From Criblamydia sequanensis CRIB-18 (lineage in GTDB: Bacteria > Chlamydiota > Chlamydiia > Chlamydiales > Criblamydiaceae): a stretch of DNA of 64,000 nt. The translations under genes and the position numbers were made by a program. Below, in pieces: positions 61,501-64,000 of this stretch (position 1 is its first letter; the number at the start of each line of letters is the position of its first letter). Under the pieces are notes generated by a model. It saw nothing but the letters and a program-made list of their open reading frames with translations, had not been told where the DNA came from and did not search any database. The stretch is from positions 62,001 through 126,000 of the forward strand of contig NZ_CCEJ010000008.1 in NCBI RefSeq assembly GCF_000750955.1, written 5' to 3'.

Positions 61501-64000
61501 CAAGATTTTAGCACAGCTTATGCAGTTATTAAGAAGAGAGATGACACCTCTTGTATTAAATTTATGGCCTTCGCCTCTTTACAATGTAAATACGCTTGAT
61601 ACAAAGTCTCAAGTTGAAAAAAGCAACGGGCAAAGAGCTGATACTTTTGAGTTTGATAGAAGCATTAATACATCCAAAGAACGGCTTCGTTTTATGTTAA
61701 GAGAGCTTAGGGAAGCCCCTTCTCAAGCAAGACAGTTAAACACCAAGTCAAACGATATACAAAGCTTTGAGCTTAAGTTTTTAGAAATTTTAGACCTTTA
61801 CTCTAAAGAAAAATTAAAAGAAGAAGGGGTCATAAATCTTTTCCAAGAAATTTTAAAAACTTTTAGAGCGTCTGAAGCCCATATGGACGAAACGCATATT
61901 ACTTCCTCACCTAAAAAAGAATTAAACTTTACCATCGGCGAGCCGGAATCTATTGATGCTAACCATGTCAATGCCATTGAAATGGTTTATAGAACCCTGA
62001 TAGAGCATTTTAACGAACTTGTTAAACTTAATAGTTTTAAAGCTCTTCTTAAAAAAGAAGACTTTACCCAGGAAGTAAAGTTAAAATTAGCGGAATCCTT
62101 AGCGAGGTATCTTGAAATCAAAGAGGAAGAGAAAGAATCGTACCTTAATTACGTGACAAAAAGAGAGTGCGAAGATCCGGATTGGCTGTCTCTACATCCA
62201 AAACGAGAAGAAATCACAACAGTTAGAGGAGAAATTACTTTCTTACTTGCTGAAACTCTCTCTAAAGCAACTTCTGTTAATTATGGCTTAAGCAAAATCG
62301 ATCCTACTATTGAGTATATAAAGCCTTATGAAGGGAATGATGCATGCGTAGAAACTGCTGAATATGACAATCCCCATGAGACCTTAAATAAAACCTATCA
62401 ATATTACCTTTGCCGAAGATTGACAGAGGATCAAATATGGAAACTCGTGGCGTCACTACAAAAACAGGGTCTTGATCAAGCAAGGAAAAGAGGCTCTGAT
62501 CCAAAAGAAACAGCCGCTTATGCTGAATTTGAGGAAATCTTTCCTAAAAAAGTTCCGCGCTTATTTTCCTTAACGAAAGAAGATGTAAAAACCCATTTAG
62601 CTAAAATTAATAAAAATAACGAATTAATTTTTTACTACGTGAGGAAGGTCGTAGCACCCACTATCGTGCAATATAAAGAAAAATTTAAAAGCGATGCTCA
62701 GAATCTTAAGAGCTGCTTTGGATCTGTCATTGGCATGAGCGCAACGCCCGGAGCTAAAGAAATTTATGGCAAGGAGGTTGTTTATAGACCCGATAAAGGT
62801 AGTGACGAGCTTATTTTAGACACCTTGTCAAGGAAATGCGCGGACCCATCAACAATTCATGTTTTAGATTCAAGCCAGCCGAGGGATATTTTGGAAGAGC
62901 TTCTTAGGAAGCTTCTTCCTCCAAATACTCCGATCCGAATGATCATTGACATGGGCTCTCTTTTTAAGGGAATTGGAAATAAAGAGTTTGCCATTAAGCT
63001 TCTTGATCATTTTGAGAAGAATCAGCTTAGTTTTAAAGGGGTTGTTTTCTTCCATGAGGATCATTTAATGTCCCTTGAAAAGGATGCTAAGGGTCATATC
63101 CAATGTCTTCACATTGAGAGAAGTCAATTAAAACTTAATGAGCGCTTTACTTATTGTGACAATAAGCATGTCTTTGGCTCTGACATAAAACAAGACCCTG
63201 AAGCGATCGGTCTTTGCACTTATGATCGCGATGTCGATTTAGATTTAATGCTCCAAGGAGTCGGAAGGCTTCGAGAGCTTACTCAAAATCAAAGTGTCGA
63301 GTGGGTTTTAACAAAGGAAGTTAAGGATGTCATAAGTGAAAAACCTTTAACTTTCGTGGATTTAAGAAATCTATCTATAAAAAATCAAGCCGAAAAAGAA
63401 GCAGATGATCTCTTTCGATCTTTAAAACAACAGATGAAAAACGAAATTCGAAATCTTATGATCTTAAAGCTTATCTATGCTGAAGATGAAAAAGAGGTGA
63501 TAGCCTTATATAATGATTTTAGAAGCTTTTTAGTAGAAAAAAAACCGACTACAGGCCTTGAGCTTTATGGAGGGGCTCAAGAAGAGGTTAGCGCCCTCTT
63601 TGCTTTAACGATAGAAAGAAAAAAGCTCAAGGAAATTGCTTTAGGAATAAACTCCTTTAGTCCGGATGAAAAAGAATACTTATGTAAATCTCTTAAGGCA
63701 TATAAACAAAAAATAATTGAACTTGAATCCAGACTACCCTCTAAAGTTAAGCTTGGAGCTTCCTTATTAGAAACAGAAAACGAAATTCAAGATGAGATTT
63801 CTCTTGAGATGGAAGCCTTCATCGAAAATGTGACTGCAACTAATACCGGCAGAGTCAAGAGACGGTCTTATAGATGGAATTCTTTTGACCTTTATAATAG
63901 TAATTGGACAAAAACGACTTCCGTGACTTTTAATATAGCAAGATTTATTGGCAACATCTTTTCTTTCTTAAAAACGGTTGTTTTTGAATCGTTTTCGCCA
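55595..64000 (+). CDS. Giant protein: Cys-peptidase-like N-terminus, SF2-helicase-like C-terminus (DUF3638-like), 3' end outside window
   Basis: The reading frame from ATG 55595 is open without a stop to the window end, at least 2802 codons. Near the N-terminus PGGWYGRPGHAMIYIV (His164), IVNTGAG (about 181) and TSQNAGTCTFKSL (Gln274, Cys279) suggest a cysteine-peptidase fold with the order His-Asn-Cys. The middle ~1600 residues are mostly helical. Then come helicase-like motifs: MLGTGSGKS (Walker A, Lys1968), MDETH (2097-2101, motif II), GMSATPG (2380-2386, motif III) and QGVGRLR (2554-2560, motif VI). DUF3638/DUF3645 giant proteins join similar parts. No signal peptide is seen. It may be a type III effector or a defence-type ATPase. 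It begins about 90 bp after mutY. Confidence 0.8.
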   Translation, partial: MFFDARALPKGSPSFFPTDLYKRNEEALKEDAPARIEREEVSFNDKPKSFETFDLKLFANETSDSLIKDTSLEGTSFHKAIDRFSNVLESVFEQLARRGNTVPSFNLQCLNQIKEVSLELEDVALSYSLKNYKKLVDKLSDRFADLQKGESFYFPGGWYGRPGHAMIYIVERQNNGKFSFTIVNTGAGLENHPSYFKNGKRYYQTHLKKRDIEEADLLNNDFISSLIEPQIYPIWKIKNEASEKNIYQGIFSSLRGTVEKLDFNLFPEFFETSQNAGTCTFKSLFASLRQKCLTGFPTKEEGLNFYKTIKFHYKNNALLDACYDYFVVNLNEHLRTKSRLNVNFNERLRTKPTLIKNLAQNQARAALKLFNKGLISSHELKEIENLITEINRRLEERKKLEKKATSKPPIQFADVLPRPIIETFNCLNQPSFSSLATNNKSSEATLKLDRANLLIEIQEAPPINSVDVYLKNATDVLEGLLKRANEKDSKLLQEILIKLTKSLPIPNKNKPYWDSLPDEKIETCLESLYKISRLFLSVSTCLKEGLSPEAYLELHALTAIAEFLCFKKNDLNISKEVLPIEGLIVFYQKAGVHLKDPLAHDRLQEILECRKNPYDLTKTERNFAASYKNSLFYFTDKYYQGELANGFWRSDLQQNKYGKYLKKCLSDSGIQRQLKKHRLDSLPEKKKIKKLHEDRLEINDMDRLLPKSHHYLRQIFLATELRVPNSKASAGEFMEFIQRGKYYYCKMKGDNNTPKRIESKRAEKWSFHNIELIPSNKLEFAGLSQNKLMFQREMEAQQEEGLISVSGPDEIIRAIDFYETLPISEYENEAKRARLASHFFRPLRLKNAITSDPRVAVKIFNFLHQKIDYFKSKNNIEAVLFFVNLASAITPHIYHLFKTHRNRFEELGLKNLMFIRDYRDELQNHVLPLSKTLEAKIEVYRQIAYIRGSNSEVIEAFLAGTLDEETKELLALDLLTERILPEDQSAYPFTVDSEKAQIILEKRLFEFLNSDKKDSILNKLLNRFIEGEHDWNPLSDTCFSANNGLLKIDFSTGYLINNNRFLFPIPRAVSEHPLFLKVFKNVTDIVPYSDQKGVISNFIIYEGKEESKVFLEIQKGRVKDIIIYKTIDNRKCISVNAKELKQKLRDVLKVDILDEEDVVWKSSLKDGKGYFRIERKNGDFFLIHFTEDSEKTFNVTGITRNDSPYQIVDAYHFPVLNKMGIENLSQILCLVNPKNGHLKQIEYLRLNLSFDVRDVKGQRFAFSKEFPGFYIAPDQNKSFCGLSNLGLILENSEGQRKFILPNNKRDFRAVKGKPFDILELPSEKGTRALAYDIETTSSGDRLKPLSSYDALYAAYLMALQKHYGQSLYYINKALTVKAYTKEELELIKTFLSKLKSDGHPSARVLYLRIFLIQRENTQKYTPNDLGKISQEDLLEVGSCYSEWLKLRRNETACRLSLSEEKSLLRLFFDSHSKMADSGKILKGIIGIVSCLKSRLRELTTRAEEPFSDPNIELFSQYLNTPVKGSFSKIKGDFFKVFGNYLKPLEDFNETLTISGSEFRTWVPTFYNILVEAYQNNTKENVEKANKVSKILTLMEGSSFCSKKHEKHFHFFYFLKQVRDYPSKFPPLSQIKEFIEYNGLDPCQKWAGKSNGDSFLMKLDALSKHLPGPKKQSLVNAVSTLKKTDDLETLINEVPKLEEFLELSFKVSPAEIKESAFDIDTEVIDPIFDKYVKNFFDQDRVAPQESFSFDPFGEDELTKTKSEELKHRMDVYYAAKKDNQVLYTLKSGASLEKLEKKLGGLVVKYRRKLKQKEDLLTKGLNTLSIDECAYRHLHVLGKEVPKVTLEDGMTLYILGKLPPELDKEMGIYLAMKARHAQAEACLKAAQKIAKSEESLNEKELALHGLAQGLSQKRAYNSLKHHKLERLYLVFEAKNGLLLRPKQVDILNYFAEYKNEAKELIAMLGTGSGKSKILAQLMQLLRREMTPLVLNLWPSPLYNVNTLDTKSQVEKSNGQRADTFEFDRSINTSKERLRFMLRELREAPSQARQLNTKSNDIQSFELKFLEILDLYSKEKLKEEGVINLFQEILKTFRASEAHMDETHITSSPKKELNFTIGEPESIDANHVNAIEMVYRTLIEHFNELVKLNSFKALLKKEDFTQEVKLKLAESLARYLEIKEEEKESYLNYVTKRECEDPDWLSLHPKREEITTVRGEITFLLAETLSKATSVNYGLSKIDPTIEYIKPYEGNDACVETAEYDNPHETLNKTYQYYLCRRLTEDQIWKLVASLQKQGLDQARKRGSDPKETAAYAEFEEIFPKKVPRLFSLTKEDVKTHLAKINKNNELIFYYVRKVVAPTIVQYKEKFKSDAQNLKSCFGSVIGMSATPGAKEIYGKEVVYRPDKGSDELILDTLSRKCADPSTIHVLDSSQPRDILEELLRKLLPPNTPIRMIIDMGSLFKGIGNKEFAIKLLDHFEKNQLSFKGVVFFHEDHLMSLEKDAKGHIQCLHIERSQLKLNERFTYCDNKHVFGSDIKQDPEAIGLCTYDRDVDLDLMLQGVGRLRELTQNQSVEWVLTKEVKDVISEKPLTFVDLRNLSIKNQAEKEADDLFRSLKQQMKNEIRNLMILKLIYAEDEKEVIALYNDFRSFLVEKKPTTGLELYGGAQEEVSALFALTIERKKLKEIALGINSFSPDEKEYLCKSLKAYKQKIIELESRLPSKVKLGASLLETENEIQDEISLEMEAFIENVTATNTGRVKRRSYRWNSFDLYNSNWTKTTSVTFNIARFIGNIFSFLKTVVFESFSP

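Overview
The window reads as chromosomal DNA of an environmental (non-Chlamydiaceae) member of the Chlamydiota, i.e. a Parachlamydia/Waddlia/Simkania-like intracellular bacterium. Three things support this. (1) thrS is followed by a ParA-type ATPase and a homologue of the chlamydial plasmid protein pGP6-D, the order known from chlamydial chromosomes. (2) The greA product is about 720 residues, the long chlamydial form, and lies near mreC and an aspartate/tyrosine aminotransferase. (3) The DNA is AT-rich with dense genes and many weak Shine-Dalgarno sites. The species cannot be named from sequence alone.

Layout. 1-3100: deaminase cut by the window edge, ClbS/DfsB-like protein, glnS. 3149-6422: a divergent group with glycosyltransferase, HprK-like kinase, PqqD-like protein and nucleotidyltransferase, resembling HPr-rel-A/RiPP-type gene sets but with no visible precursor. 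6497-13379: MFS transporter, GNAT, thrS, parA, pGP6-D-like, tatA, tatC. 13518-18837: a chlamydial hypothetical, a ~1000-residue protein with a papain-like Cys/His/Asn pattern, and a probable outer-membrane beta-barrel. 18877-23361 (minus strand): an operon-like MNIO (DUF692) RiPP locus of bufferin type, with two exported Cys-rich precursors, DUF692 enzyme, DUF2063 partner and an LplT-like MFS protein; a terminator-like hairpin follows each precursor. 23765-31573: small membrane protein, MFS and EamA transporters, TPR membrane protein, a four-repeat DUF4864-like surface or periplasmic protein, a one-repeat relative carrying a 15-G coding homopolymer (phase-variation candidate), and rsmD. MITE-like inverted-repeat elements flank the four-repeat gene.

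31575-41141: zinc-ribbon protein, TPR protein, a PatZ-like acyl-CoA synthetase/acetyltransferase, an orphan OmpR-type response regulator, an NFACT/RqcH-like protein, a hypothetical and a large acyl-CoA dehydrogenase. 41138-45471 (minus): a five-gene CDP-6-deoxyhexose operon ending in a glycosyltransferase. 45593-51615 (minus): aspartate aminotransferase-mreC, then tRNA-Ala(GGC), then greA-rdgB-NYN. 52140-55502: a charged hypothetical, CgeB-like glycosyltransferase, FlgN-like coiled-coil protein, mutY. 55595-64000: one uninterrupted reading frame of at least 2802 codons that runs off the window end. It combines an N-terminal cysteine-peptidase-like region with a C-terminal SF2-helicase-like ATPase (Walker A, DETH, SATP, QxxGRxR) and resembles DUF3638-type giant proteins.

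The most notable items are the bufferin-like RiPP locus, the giant protease/helicase-like protein, the poly-G tract, the precursor-less PqqD/HprK cluster, and the papain-like 1000-residue protein.
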